From positions 1 through 64,000 of the forward strand of contig JBJMJY010000072.1 of assembly GCA_045806105.1 (NCBI GenBank): 64,000 bases of DNA, in the 5' to 3' direction. The position numbers and the translations under genes were made by a program. The notes under the pieces were generated by a model. The model did not search any database. It had not been told where the DNA came from and was given only the letters and a program-made list of their open reading frames with translations. Numbering within the stretch: position 1 is the first letter of the stretch; the number at the start of each line of letters is the position of its first letter. Below are positions 51,469 to 60,017 of the stretch, piece after piece. The DNA is from AC-32 sp045806105 (GTDB lineage Bacteria; Actinomycetota; Thermoleophilia; Gaiellales; Gaiellaceae).

Positions 51469-52218
51469 GTGAGCGGTCTCGAGCTGGCGGCGGTCGCGGT
51501 GTGGTCGTTCGTCGTCGCGCTGGCCGGGGGCGCGGTCGGCCTCGTGCTGGGCAACCTGCGTCTGCCGCTCTTCGTCGCGGCAGCCTCCTCCCCGGCCGCG
51601 GGCGGCGGGGCGAACATCGCCGTCTCCGGGATCGCTGCCGCGACGGCGGGCACCGCGCACATCCGCGCGGGCCGCGTCAACTGGCGCCTGTTCGGCTGGA
51701 TGGCGCCTCCGTCGGTCGCGGGCGCGCTCGTCGGCGGCTACCTCGCGGGGCGCGTGCCGAAGACCGCGCTCCTGCTCGCGATCGCGGCGGTGCTGCTCTA
51801 CAGCGGGCTCGACCTGCTGCTGCGGCGGCCGCCCGAGCCGCGTGTGCGCGCGGAGCCGTCGGTGGTCGCGGCGGTCGTCTCCGGTGCGGTGATCGGCCTC
51901 CTCGGCGGCTTCGTCGGGCTGATCCTCGGCTCGCTGCGAATGCCGGCGCTGCTGCGCCTCGTCGGCGAGCCGGCGTCGCGCGCGGTCGGGACGAACCTCG
52001 CGGTCGGTGTCTGCGTGGGCGTCGCGGGCCTGCTCGGGCACCTGCCGAACGGCGCGCCGGACTGGAAGCTGATCGCCGTCGGCGGCGCGGCCTCCGTGCC
52101 CGCAGCGCTCCTCGGCGCGCAGCTCACCGGCCGCCTCTCCGAGGAAGCGCTCGTCCACGCGATCGGCGCCGTCCTGCTCGTCGCGGCCGCGGGCGCAGCC
52201 GTTCAGGCGTTCGTCTGA
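51469..52218 (+). CDS. TSUP (TauE/SafE) family transporter
   Basis: A 249-residue membrane protein with seven or eight hydrophobic segments in two repeated halves: ALAGGAVGLVLGNLRLPL...SPAAGGGANIAVSG and LLGGFVGLILGSLRMPALLRL...AVGTNLAVG. The paired Gly-rich motifs and GTNL-type loops are TSUP hallmarks. Members export sulfite, sulfoacetate or other organic anions; substrate unknown. GTG 51469. Stop overlaps the convergent peptidase gene. Confidence 0.85.
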   Translation: MSGLELAAVAVWSFVVALAGGAVGLVLGNLRLPLFVAAASSPAAGGGANIAVSGIAAATAGTAHIRAGRVNWRLFGWMAPPSVAGALVGGYLAGRVPKTALLLAIAAVLLYSGLDLLLRRPPEPRVRAEPSVVAAVVSGAVIGLLGGFVGLILGSLRMPALLRLVGEPASRAVGTNLAVGVCVGVAGLLGHLPNGAPDWKLIAVGGAASVPAALLGAQLTGRLSEEALVHAIGAVLLVAAAGAAVQAFV

Positions 52219-53036
52219 GCCTCGACGCGGTCGAGGAAGCCGCCGACGACCTCGACGTAGCGCTCCGGCTCCTCGAGGTACGCCATGTGCGTGCTGTCCT
52301 CAAAGAGCACCCACTCCGAGCCTGCGATCCCGGCGTGCAGCGGCTCGACGAGCGCCGGCGTGCACTCGTCATGGCGGCCGGACGTGATCAGCGCCGGCAC
52401 GCCGATCTCGCCGAGCCGGTCGATCACATCCCACTCCTTGAGCGCACCCGTGACGGTGTACTCGTTCGGCCCCCACATCGTCTCGTAGACCTGGACGCCG
52501 AACTTCGCGCGCGCCTCCTTCAGCACCTCGGGCTCTGGCTCGAGTCCGCAGATGTGGCGGCGCTTGAACTCGGCCTCCGCCTCCTTCTCGTCCAGCCCCG
52601 ACGGCAGGTCGCCGTGCAGCCGCAGAGTCTCCTCGGCCCAGCGAGGCGCGCTCGTCGGCGTCGAGTTCAGCACGAGGCTCGCGAGCCCGGCCGGCCGGAC
52701 GAAGGCGTACTCGAGCGCGAGCATCCCACCCCAGGACGAGCCGAAGAGATGAACCCGCTCGAGCCGCAGCCGGTCGAGGACGCTCTGCAGCTGCTCCAGA
52801 AACGTCTCGACACGCCAGAGCCCGGCATCGTCGGGCCGGGCGGACTCGCCGCTCCCGAGCTGGTCGTAGAAGACGACCCGCCGGGCCTCCGCGAGCCGTG
52901 CGAGCCCCTGCAGCGGGAGGTGCGACCCGCCGGGGCCGCCGTGCAGGCAGACCAGCGGCAGCCGCCCGGGTTCCTCGCGCTCGCCATACACCCACGCCGC
53001 TGTCCGCCACTCGCGGAACGGAATCGAGCGCTTCAG
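52203..53036 (-). CDS. Proline iminopeptidase-like alpha/beta hydrolase
   Basis: An alpha/beta hydrolase of the S33 family that removes N-terminal proline or acts on related amides. Motifs: LHGGPGGSH (oxyanion hole), GSSWGGMLALEYA (nucleophile Ser), RHDECTP (Asp) and DSTHMAY (His). The conserved N-terminus (SIPFREWRTAAWVYGE) begins upstream of the only standard start (GTG 52991). The frame is open to a CTG at 53034-53036 that overlaps the KorB stop (CTGA). A CTG start is therefore suggested; with GTG 52991 the protein has 262 residues. Confidence 0.8.
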   Translation of the reverse strand: MKRSIPFREWRTAAWVYGEREEPGRLPLVCLHGGPGGSHLPLQGLARLAEARRVVFYDQLGSGESARPDDAGLWRVETFLEQLQSVLDRLRLERVHLFGSSWGGMLALEYAFVRPAGLASLVLNSTPTSAPRWAEETLRLHGDLPSGLDEKEAEAEFKRRHICGLEPEPEVLKEARAKFGVQVYETMWGPNEYTVTGALKEWDVIDRLGEIGVPALITSGRHDECTPALVEPLHAGIAGSEWVLFEDSTHMAYLEEPERYVEVVGGFLDRVEAQTNA

Positions 53037-54058
53037 TCGATCGTCCAGGTGTCCCCGGCATGCAGGAGCTGTTCGAGGTCGCCCTCGCCCTGCTCCGCGC
53101 GGGCGCGCTCGAGCTGCTCTTCCATCAGCCGGTCGTAGACCGGGCGCTCGATGTCCCGGAAGACGCCGAGCGGCGTCGGTCCGTGCGGTGTGTGCGACAG
53201 CCGCGCCACGGCGGCGGCCAGCGACGGCGTCGGCGCGTGCTCGTCGTGCACCAGCAACGCGTCCTCGCCCGCCTCGGCCACGTCGACGAGCTCCGCCGAG
53301 GCGTCGGGCCGCATCGCCACGCCGCGCTCTCCCTCGGGGCCAAAGCGGATCGGCTTCCCGTGCTCGAGCAAGATCCGATTCTCCTTCTCCTCGCGCACCG
53401 CGTCGAAGGCGCCGTCGTTGTAGACGTTGCAGTTCTGGTAGATCTCGACGAAGGCCGCGCCCTGGTGCGCGTGCGCGCGGCGCAGCGTCTCAGTCAGGTG
53501 CGCACGGTCGGTGTCGATCGAGCGCGCCACGAAGGTCGCCTCGGCGCCCAGCGCCAGGGCGACCGGGTTGAACGGCCAGTCCATCGAGCCCATCGGCGTC
53601 GTCTTGTTGATCGTCCCGAGCGGCGAGGTCGGCGAGTACTGCCCCTTGGTGAGACCGTAGATCTGGTTGTTGAACATCAGGATCTTGATGTTCACGTTGC
53701 GGCGCAGCGCGTGGATGAGGTGGTTGCCGCCGATCGAGAGCGCGTCGCCGTCGCCGCTCACAACCCACACCGACAGGTCCGGCCGCGAGAGCGCCAGCCC
53801 GGTGGCGATCGCCGGCGCGCGGCCGTGAATCGAGTGGATGCCGTAGGTCTCGACGTAGTACGGGAAGCGCGCCGCGCAGCCGATGCCGGAGATGAACACG
53901 ATCCGCTCGCGCGGGATCCCGAGCTCCGGGAGGAAGCTCTGGACGGCGGCGAGGATCGCGTAGTCCCCGCAGCCGGGGCACCAGCGAACCTCCTGGTCGG
54001 TCTTGAAGTCCTTCGCCGTCAACTCGACATGGCCGTTCCCGTTGCCACTGTCGCTCAC
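53033..54058 (-). CDS. korB: 2-oxoacid:ferredoxin oxidoreductase, beta subunit
   Basis: A 341-residue thiamin-diphosphate subunit: WCPGCGDYAILAAVQSF (Cys pair near the cluster), SGIGCAARFPYYVETYG, VVSGDGDALSIGGNHLIHALRRN and FNNQIYGLTKGQYSPTS (cofactor and Mg site). Together with KorA it oxidatively decarboxylates 2-oxoglutarate (or pyruvate) to acyl-CoA with ferredoxin. GTGPA-free: start ATG 54058 overlaps the KorA stop (ATGA). Substrate assignment is by layout, not proof. Confidence 0.93.
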   Translation of the reverse strand: MSDSGNGNGHVELTAKDFKTDQEVRWCPGCGDYAILAAVQSFLPELGIPRERIVFISGIGCAARFPYYVETYGIHSIHGRAPAIATGLALSRPDLSVWVVSGDGDALSIGGNHLIHALRRNVNIKILMFNNQIYGLTKGQYSPTSPLGTINKTTPMGSMDWPFNPVALALGAEATFVARSIDTDRAHLTETLRRAHAHQGAAFVEIYQNCNVYNDGAFDAVREEKENRILLEHGKPIRFGPEGERGVAMRPDASAELVDVAEAGEDALLVHDEHAPTPSLAAAVARLSHTPHGPTPLGVFRDIERPVYDRLMEEQLERARAEQGEGDLEQLLHAGDTWTID

Positions 54059-55890
54059 AGCAACGCCTCCATCGCGTCGGCGAGCTCGCCCGCCCGCAGC
54101 GGCACGCCGCGCACCCGGTTGAAGCCGACGGCGTCGACGAGGAACTCGGCGCGCACGAGCTTCAGCAGCTGGCCGAGGTTCATCTCGGGCACGAGCACGC
54201 GCTCGTACGACCGCAGGATGTCACCCGTGTTGCGCGGGAACGGGTTCAGGTGCGTCAGGTGGGCCTGCGCGACCTTCTTGCCCTCCTTGCGCAGCCGCCG
54301 CACGCCCGCGGTGATCGGGCCGTACGTCCCGCCCCAGCCGAGCACGAGCAGGTCGGCGCCGTCAGGATCGTCGACCGCGAGCTCGGGGATGTCGGCCGCG
54401 ATGTTCGCGACCTTCTGTGCGCGCAGCCGCACCATCCGGTCGTGGTTGTCGGGGTCGTAGGAGACGTTGCCGGTCTCGTCCTGCTTCTCGAGGCCGCCGA
54501 GCCGGTGCTCGAGGCCCGGAGTCCCCGGGATCGCCCACGCACGCGCGAGCGTCTCGGGATCGCGCACGTATGGGAGGAACTCGCCGTCGCGGTTCGGTCC
54601 AGTGGCGAAGTCGGCCGCGATCTCCGGGAGCGCGTCCACGTCGGGCAGCAGCCACGGCTCCGAGCCGTTGGCGAGGTAGGCATCGGAGAGCAGGTAGACC
54701 GGCGTGCGGTACTTGAGCGCGATCCGAGCCGCCTCGAGGGCCGCGCCGAAGCAGCCGCCCGGAGTCGAGGCCGCAACCACGGGCACCGGCGACTCCGCGT
54801 TGCGCCCGTAGAGCACCATCAGCAGGTCGGCCTGCTCGGGCTTCGTCGGCATCCCCGTCGACGGCCCGGCGCGCTGGATGTCGAGGATCAGCAGCGGCAG
54901 CTCGAGCGCAACGGCGAGGCCGACGGTCTCCGCCTTCAGCACCACGCCCGGGCCGCTCGAGGTGCAGACGCCGAGCGCGCCGCCGAAGCTGGCGCCCACG
55001 GCCGCGCCGGCCGCGGCGATCTCGTCCTCGGCCTGGAAGGTGCGGACGCCGAAGTGCTTGTAGCGCGCGAGCTCCTCCAGGATCCCGGACGCGGGCGTGA
55101 TCGGGTAGGCGCCGAGGAAGAGCGGCAGCCCGCTCTTGACGCTCGCGGCGATGAGACCCATGCCGAGTGCCTGGTTGCCAGTGATGTTGCGGTAGGTGCC
55201 CGGCTCCATCGGCGCGGGCGCGACCTCATATGAGACGACGAAGTCCTCGGAGGTCTCGCCGTAGGCCCAGCCGGCCTTGAACGCCTTCACGTTCGCCTCG
55301 GCGATCGCGGGCTTCGAGGCGAACTTGCGCTCGAGGTACTCGACGGTGCCCTCGGTCGGCCGGTGGTAGAGCCAGGACATCAGGCCGAGCGCGAACATGT
55401 TCTTCGAGCGCTCCGCCTCACGCTTCGTGACCTCGACGTCCTTTAGCGCCTCGAGGGTCAGCGACGTCAGCGGCACCTCGTGCACGTGGTACTCGTCGAG
55501 CGAGCGGTCGTCGAGCGGGCTCGCGTCGTAGCCGGCCTTCTCGAGGTTGCGCTCGGTGAAGGCGTCGCGGTTGACGATCAGCGTCCCGCCCTTCGGCAGG
55601 TCGCGCAGGTTCGTCTTCAGCGCCGCCGGGTTCATCGCGACGAGCACGTCGGGCGCATCGCCGGGCGTGAGGATGTCGTGGTCGGCGAAGTGAAGCTGGA
55701 AGCCGGAAACACCCGGCAGCGAGCCCGCCGGCGCGCGAATCTCCGCCGGGAAGTCCGGCAGCGTCGAGAGGTCGTTGCCGATGAGGGCGGTCTCGCTCGT
55801 GAAGCGGCCGCCCGTGAGCTGCATGCCGTCGCCGGAGTCGCCGGCGAAACGGATGGTCACCTGCTCGAGCTGCTCGACCGGCTTGGCCAT
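54055..55890 (-). CDS. korA: 2-oxoacid:ferredoxin oxidoreductase, fused gamma-alpha subunit
   Basis: A 611-residue fused subunit. Residues 1-185 are the gamma part (VTIRFAGDSGDGMQLTGGRFTSETA). The rest is alpha: ITGNQALGMGLIAASVKSGLPLFLGAYPITPASGILEEL, YPITPAS motif, AEDEIAAAGAAVGASFGGALGVCTSSGPG. The fused type is typical for actinobacterial KorA of the reductive/oxidative TCA step. ATG 55890. No delta ferredoxin subunit is nearby; a free ferredoxin would be needed. Confidence 0.93.
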   Translation of the reverse strand: MAKPVEQLEQVTIRFAGDSGDGMQLTGGRFTSETALIGNDLSTLPDFPAEIRAPAGSLPGVSGFQLHFADHDILTPGDAPDVLVAMNPAALKTNLRDLPKGGTLIVNRDAFTERNLEKAGYDASPLDDRSLDEYHVHEVPLTSLTLEALKDVEVTKREAERSKNMFALGLMSWLYHRPTEGTVEYLERKFASKPAIAEANVKAFKAGWAYGETSEDFVVSYEVAPAPMEPGTYRNITGNQALGMGLIAASVKSGLPLFLGAYPITPASGILEELARYKHFGVRTFQAEDEIAAAGAAVGASFGGALGVCTSSGPGVVLKAETVGLAVALELPLLILDIQRAGPSTGMPTKPEQADLLMVLYGRNAESPVPVVAASTPGGCFGAALEAARIALKYRTPVYLLSDAYLANGSEPWLLPDVDALPEIAADFATGPNRDGEFLPYVRDPETLARAWAIPGTPGLEHRLGGLEKQDETGNVSYDPDNHDRMVRLRAQKVANIAADIPELAVDDPDGADLLVLGWGGTYGPITAGVRRLRKEGKKVAQAHLTHLNPFPRNTGDILRSYERVLVPEMNLGQLLKLVRAEFLVDAVGFNRVRGVPLRAGELADAMEALL

Positions 55891-55923
55891 TCGCCGCTAG
55901 GTATAGCACCGCCGCGCGGGGTG

Positions 55924-56157
55924 CTACCGCGACCGTGCGGAACGGCTGCGGTGGCGCCGGACACGGGCGCGGTTGCCGCAGGCTCCGGTGTCGCACCAGC
56001 GGCGGGTGCGGCTGCGCGTCCCGTCGTAGAAGACGCGCCGGCACGAATCGTCGGCGCACCGCTTGAGCCGCGGCGGGCGCGAGCGGCGGAGGATGGAGCC
56101 GAACGCACCCGAGAGCTCCCGCTCGACCTGGTCTCCGACCGCGACGGCCCGCGTCAC
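55924..56157 (-). CDS. Short CGNR zinc-finger protein
   Basis: A 77-residue basic protein that is almost only the CGNR zinc finger: RLKRCADDSCRRVFYDGTRSRTRRWCDTGACGNRARVRRHRSR. Four Cys bind zinc. Normal CGNR proteins have a 100-residue ABATE domain before this finger; it is absent. GTG 56157 overlaps the stop of the upstream small gene (GTGA). Possibly a free DNA-binding protein. Confidence 0.8.
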   Translation of the reverse strand: MTRAVAVGDQVERELSGAFGSILRRSRPPRLKRCADDSCRRVFYDGTRSRTRRWCDTGACGNRARVRRHRSRSARSR

Positions 56158-56387
56158 GGTTCGCTGACGCGGACGAGCTTCAGGCCCCAGGCCTCGCCCG
56201 CGTCGAACAGCTCGTCCGGGTCGACCTCGTCGCGCCAGCCGAGGAAATGCCGCTCGGGCTCGTCTTCGGTCGAGCCGTAGACGGCGAGCCGCAGCTCGTG
56301 CTCAGGCTCCTGCGACCCGCGCTCGAGCTCCTCTCGCCTGCGCTCCGCCTCGTCCGCCGCCGGACCCTCCGCGTAACCCTTGGCCAT
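56154..56387 (-). CDS. Small acidic protein of unknown function
   Basis: A 77-residue charged protein (MAKGYAEGPAADEAERRREELERGSQEPEHELRLAVYGSTEDE, ending AGEAWGLKLVRVSEP). No known motif. ATG 56387 overlaps the VOC gene stop (ATGA) and its own stop overlaps the CGNR start, so it sits inside a tight three-gene run. Confidence 0.65.
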   Translation of the reverse strand: MAKGYAEGPAADEAERRREELERGSQEPEHELRLAVYGSTEDEPERHFLGWRDEVDPDELFDAGEAWGLKLVRVSEP

Positions 56388-56872
56388 CAGGAAGCGGCCT
56401 CTTGGAGCAGCGCCTGCAGATCGAGCGGCGCATTCGCCATCGCGACGCCGTTGCCGTCGCTCGCGCGCGGCCACTCCTCCTCGGGGCGGTCGCGGTAGAT
56501 CTCGACCCCGTTCCCGTCGGGATCACGGAGGTAGATCGCCTCGGAGACGCCATGGTCGGTGGCGCCGTCGATCGGCCAGCGAGCGTCGACGAGCCGCCGC
56601 AGCGCGTTCCCGAGCTGCGCGCGGTCGGGATAGCGGATTGCGACGTGGTAGAGGCCCGTGGTGCCCGGAGGCGGGGGCGAGCCGCCACGCGAGTCCCACG
56701 TGTTCAGCCCGAGGTGGTGGTGGTAGCCACCGGCCGAGATGAAGGCCGCCTGGTCGCCCATCCGCTGCATCACCTCGAAGCCGAGGATGTCGCGGTAGAA
56801 GGCGAGCGCCCGGTCGATGTCCGCGACCTTCAGGTGAACGTGGCCGATGTCGACGCGCGGGTCGATGCTCAC
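56387..56872 (-). CDS. VOC-family (glyoxalase/dioxygenase-like) protein
   Basis: A 161-residue VOC-fold protein with two paired modules: IGHVHLKVADIDRALAFYRDILGFEVMQR and GLYHVAIRYPDRAQLGNALRRLVDARWPIDGATDHGVSEAIYLRDPDGNGVEIYRDRP. Metal ligands His (GHVHLK), His (LYHVAI) and Glu (VEIYRD) are visible. Such proteins range from catechol dioxygenases to glyoxalases. GTG 56872. Confidence 0.86.
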   Translation of the reverse strand: MSIDPRVDIGHVHLKVADIDRALAFYRDILGFEVMQRMGDQAAFISAGGYHHHLGLNTWDSRGGSPPPPGTTGLYHVAIRYPDRAQLGNALRRLVDARWPIDGATDHGVSEAIYLRDPDGNGVEIYRDRPEEEWPRASDGNGVAMANAPLDLQALLQEAAS

Positions 56873-56929
56873 GCGCCGACGATAGCGGCTGGGGTCGCGA
56901 AATTGACGGTGTCCATGGTGGTGGTCAAG

Positions 56930-58264
56930 ATGAACCGGGTGGTACCTCCTCCCGAGGGACCGGCCGAGACCGTCGGCCAGCGCTTGCGGCGCCTGCGGCA
57001 CGACCGCGGGCTGTCCCAGCGCGAGCTCGCAAGCCCCGGCGTCTCCTACGCGTACATCTCCCGAATCGAGGCCGGCGCGCGGCGCCCGTCGGTGAAGGCG
57101 CTGCGCATGCTGGCGCGCGAGCTCGGTGTCTCGGCCGACTACCTGGAGACCGGCTCCGAAATTCGTGACACCGACCAACGCGAGCTGCGGATCGCCGACG
57201 CCGAGCTCGAGCTGCGCCTCGGCGAGGAGCCCGCCAAGGCGGAGGCCACGCTCCAGCGGCTGCGCGACGATGCGGTCGGCGCGGGCGACACCGTGGCCGC
57301 CGCGCGCGCCAACGTCGCCCTTGGGCTGGCGGCAGCCGCCGGCGGCCGGAACGCCGAGGCGATCGAGCGCCTGGAGGCCGGTCTCGACCGCTCGCCGGTC
57401 TCGCCCAGCGCCCGCCCCGACGTCTTCGCGACGCTCGGCCGCGCCTACGCGGCGACCGGCCGGGCCGAGGAGGCGGTCGTGCTGTTCGAACGCTGCCTCG
57501 ACGAGATCGCCGAGGACGCGCCGGAGGACCTCACAGCGCAGGTCCGGTTCACGACGTACCTCAGCTACGCGCTGACCGACCTCAACGACCTCGACCGCGC
57601 GCAGTCGGTCCTCGCCACGGTGCTCGACAAGGCCGAGGCGATGACCGACGCGTACTCGCGCGTTCGCCTCTACTGGTCGCTCGCGCGGCTGAACGATGTC
57701 CAGGGACGGCCCGTGGCGGCGCTCGACTACGTGCGGCGCGCGATCGCGCTGCTCGAGGTGACCGACGACACCCTGCACCTCGCACGCGCCCACCTGCTCT
57801 GCGGCGACATCCTGATGACTCAGGGCCGGCCCGAGGAAGCTGGCCGCCACTTCGACCTGGCGGAGCGGCTGCTCGGCCCGAACCCGGAGCCCGTGGACGC
57901 TGCGAACCTCTACACCGACCAGGCCAAGCGCGCCGCCGCGCTCGGCGACGGCGACGAGGCCGTACGGCGCGCGCAGGCAGCGCTCGGCGCGGTCGGCGAG
58001 GAGTTCCCGCCCGAGAAGGGCAACGCACTCTGGGCGCTCGCCGAAGGGCTTGCGCTCACGGGTGACACCGACGGCGCCGACGGCGCCTTCCGCGACGCGG
58101 CGGAGCTGCTCGAGCACCAGGGCCATCGCCGCGATTACGTCGAGGCCTATGGCGCGTGGGGCAAGTTCCTGCGCCGCGCTGGCCGCGAGGACAAGGCGCT
58201 CGAAGTGCTCGAGCGGGCAGCCGACCTCGCCGCCGCTCCCGTCGCGGACAGCGGCGCACGGTGA
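56930..58264 (+). CDS. XRE-family regulator with TPR repeats
   Basis: A 444-residue protein: an XRE helix-turn-helix (residues 15-70, VGQRLRRLRHDRGLSQRELASPGVSYAYISRIEAGARRPS) followed by about ten TPR-like helical pairs (for example AYAATGRAEEAVVLFERCL). The layout resembles peptide- or ligand-sensing regulators. In-frame ATG 56915 and GTG 56909 are alternatives. The stop overlaps the glycosylase start (GTGA). Confidence 0.85.
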   Translation: MNRVVPPPEGPAETVGQRLRRLRHDRGLSQRELASPGVSYAYISRIEAGARRPSVKALRMLARELGVSADYLETGSEIRDTDQRELRIADAELELRLGEEPAKAEATLQRLRDDAVGAGDTVAAARANVALGLAAAAGGRNAEAIERLEAGLDRSPVSPSARPDVFATLGRAYAATGRAEEAVVLFERCLDEIAEDAPEDLTAQVRFTTYLSYALTDLNDLDRAQSVLATVLDKAEAMTDAYSRVRLYWSLARLNDVQGRPVAALDYVRRAIALLEVTDDTLHLARAHLLCGDILMTQGRPEEAGRHFDLAERLLGPNPEPVDAANLYTDQAKRAAALGDGDEAVRRAQAALGAVGEEFPPEKGNALWALAEGLALTGDTDGADGAFRDAAELLEHQGHRRDYVEAYGAWGKFLRRAGREDKALEVLERAADLAAAPVADSGAR

Positions 58265-59106
58265 TCTCAGCCGCGGTCCGGCCGCGGGGCCCGTACTCCC
58301 TTCGCGACACGCTTCGCATGGGGAGCGACGCAACCCGCACCGTGATCGACGGCGTGCTGGTCGCGGCGCTCGCGAGCGGCGGGGCCGGGCGCGCCTGGCA
58401 GCAGGTCGACGGCACGGTCCAGCTGCGCGCTCCGAACGAGGCCGGCGTCGACGAGCTGCGGTTCGTGCTCGCGCTCGACGACGACCACAGCGAGTTCCTC
58501 CGCCGCTTCGCCCGCGACCCGCTGGTCGGCGAGGCGACGCGACGCGTGCGGGGCATGCGCCCGCTCCGGACCGCAACCGTCGCCCAGGCGCTGCTGCGGG
58601 CGGTCTGCGGGCAGCTGATCCAGGCGCGGCGGGCTCGGTCGATCGAGCGCACCGTCGTCGCCGCGTTGATGCCTGAGCTCTCCGGGACGCATTTGCACGC
58701 GCCGCCGGACTGCGCCGCCCTCGGACGCCTCGCTCCCGCCGAGCTGCGGCGGCTCGGCCTCGGCGCTCGCCGCGGTGCGGCGCTCGTGCGCATCTGCCGC
58801 TCGCTCGAGCTCGAGCGGCTGCGCTCGCTGCCCGGCGACGCCTCCGCAGAGCGGCTGCTGCGCGAACGCGGGCTCGGTCCGTGGTCGGTGGGAGTCGTCT
58901 TCCTCGAGGGGCTCGGCCGCTACGACCGCGGGCTCGTCGCGGACCTCGGCCTGGTGAAGCTGCTCTCGGCGCTGCGCGGCCGCTGGGTCGAGGGCTGGGA
59001 GACGGCCGAGCTGCTCGAGCCGTACGGCGAGTGGGCCGGGCTCGCGAGCGTCTACCTGCTGCACGCCCACGCCAACGGTCTCGTGCCCTTGAAGCGCGCC
59101 GCTTAG
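58261..59106 (+). CDS. AlkA-like HhH-GPD DNA glycosylase
   Basis: A 281-residue glycosylase. The helix-hairpin-helix region is LRERGLGPWSVGVVFLEGLGRYDRGLVADLGLVKLL with the catalytic Asp in VADLGL; VCGQLIQARRARSIERTVV matches the AlkA/DNA-3-methyladenine layout. N-terminal AlkA-like domain (GPYSLRDTLRM, VDGTVQLRAPN). It excises alkylated bases. GTG 58261, coupled to the XRE gene. Confidence 0.85.
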   Translation: MISAAVRPRGPYSLRDTLRMGSDATRTVIDGVLVAALASGGAGRAWQQVDGTVQLRAPNEAGVDELRFVLALDDDHSEFLRRFARDPLVGEATRRVRGMRPLRTATVAQALLRAVCGQLIQARRARSIERTVVAALMPELSGTHLHAPPDCAALGRLAPAELRRLGLGARRGAALVRICRSLELERLRSLPGDASAERLLRERGLGPWSVGVVFLEGLGRYDRGLVADLGLVKLLSALRGRWVEGWETAELLEPYGEWAGLASVYLLHAHANGLVPLKRAA

Positions 59107-59188
59107 GAGGGTCTGGCGAAACACCGTCTGTGCCCTCGGGCCGCGCTGCTCGTCCCGAGAGCGAGCAGCGTTCCGCCAAACCCTCCTA
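59104..59188. repeat. Nested palindromic element between glycosylase and proC
   Basis: An outer inverted repeat (TAGGAGGGTCTGGCG at 59104-59118, and CGCCAAACCCTCCTA at 59174-59188, one mismatch) encloses an inner 9-base stem (CGCTGCTCG 59144-59152, CGAGCAGCG 59162-59170). The whole 85-base block fills the intergenic gap. Shape is like a small palindromic repeat or a bidirectional terminator. Ends touch both coding regions. Confidence 0.55.
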
Positions 59189-59198
59189 GACTCGGCCC

Positions 59199-60017
59199 AT
59201 GGACGCGCGCCGCGTCGCCATTCTCGGCGCCGGGACGATCGGCGAGTCGCTGCTGAGCGGCCTGCTCAGCGGCGGCTGGCGCGAGCCCTCGGAGATCGTG
59301 GCGACCGTGCGCGACGAGGAGCGCGCACGGGAGCTCGAGGAGCGGCACGGCGTCCGCGTCACACTCTCGAACGCCGAGGCGGTCGCCGGAGCGACGCTCG
59401 TCGTCGTGGCGGTCAAGCCCCAGGACTTCGACGGGCTCCTCGGCGAGATCGGCGGCGTGCTCACGCCTGAGCAGACAGTGCTCTCTGTCGCGGCCGCGAT
59501 CCCGACCGCGGCGATCGAGCGGCAGGTCGCGCCGGGCGTGCCCGTCGTCCGCGCGATGCCGAACCGGCCCGCGACCGTGCACGAAGGGATCGCGGGAATC
59601 TGCGCGGGTGCGCACGCCGGCGAGGAGCACCTACGGCTCGCCGAGGAGGCGCTCAGCCACCTCGGCGCGGTCGTGCAGGTGCCCGAGCGCTACATGGACG
59701 CCGTCACGGCAGTCTCCGGCTCCGGCCCCGCCTACTTTGCCCTCCTCGCGGAGGCGATGATCGAGGCCGGGATCCTGCTCGGGCTCTCCCGCGAGATCTC
59801 GACGCAGCTGGTGGTGCAGACGATGCTCGGCACGGCGCGGCTCCTACGCGACGAGGGCATCCACCCGGTCGAGCTGCGCGAGCAGGTGACCTCGCCCGGC
59901 GGAACGACGATCCGTGCGATCCGGGAGCTCGAGCGCGCCGGCGTGCGCGCCGCGTTCCTGAACGCCATCCAGGCCGCAATGGAGCGCTCGCAGGAGCTCG
60001 CGGCCGGCGAGCAATGA
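59199..60017 (+). CDS. proC: Pyrroline-5-carboxylate reductase
   Basis: A 272-residue enzyme that reduces pyrroline-5-carboxylate to proline with NAD(P)H. N-terminal Rossmann motif VAILGAGTIGESLLSGLL, and the ProC signatures VRAMPNRPATVHEGIAGI and MDAVTAVSGSGPAYFALLAEAMIEAG, ending VTSPGGTTIRAIRELERAGVRAAFLNAI. ATG 59199. The stop overlaps the next start (ATGA). Confidence 0.95.
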   Translation: MDARRVAILGAGTIGESLLSGLLSGGWREPSEIVATVRDEERARELEERHGVRVTLSNAEAVAGATLVVVAVKPQDFDGLLGEIGGVLTPEQTVLSVAAAIPTAAIERQVAPGVPVVRAMPNRPATVHEGIAGICAGAHAGEEHLRLAEEALSHLGAVVQVPERYMDAVTAVSGSGPAYFALLAEAMIEAGILLGLSREISTQLVVQTMLGTARLLRDEGIHPVELREQVTSPGGTTIRAIRELERAGVRAAFLNAIQAAMERSQELAAGEQ

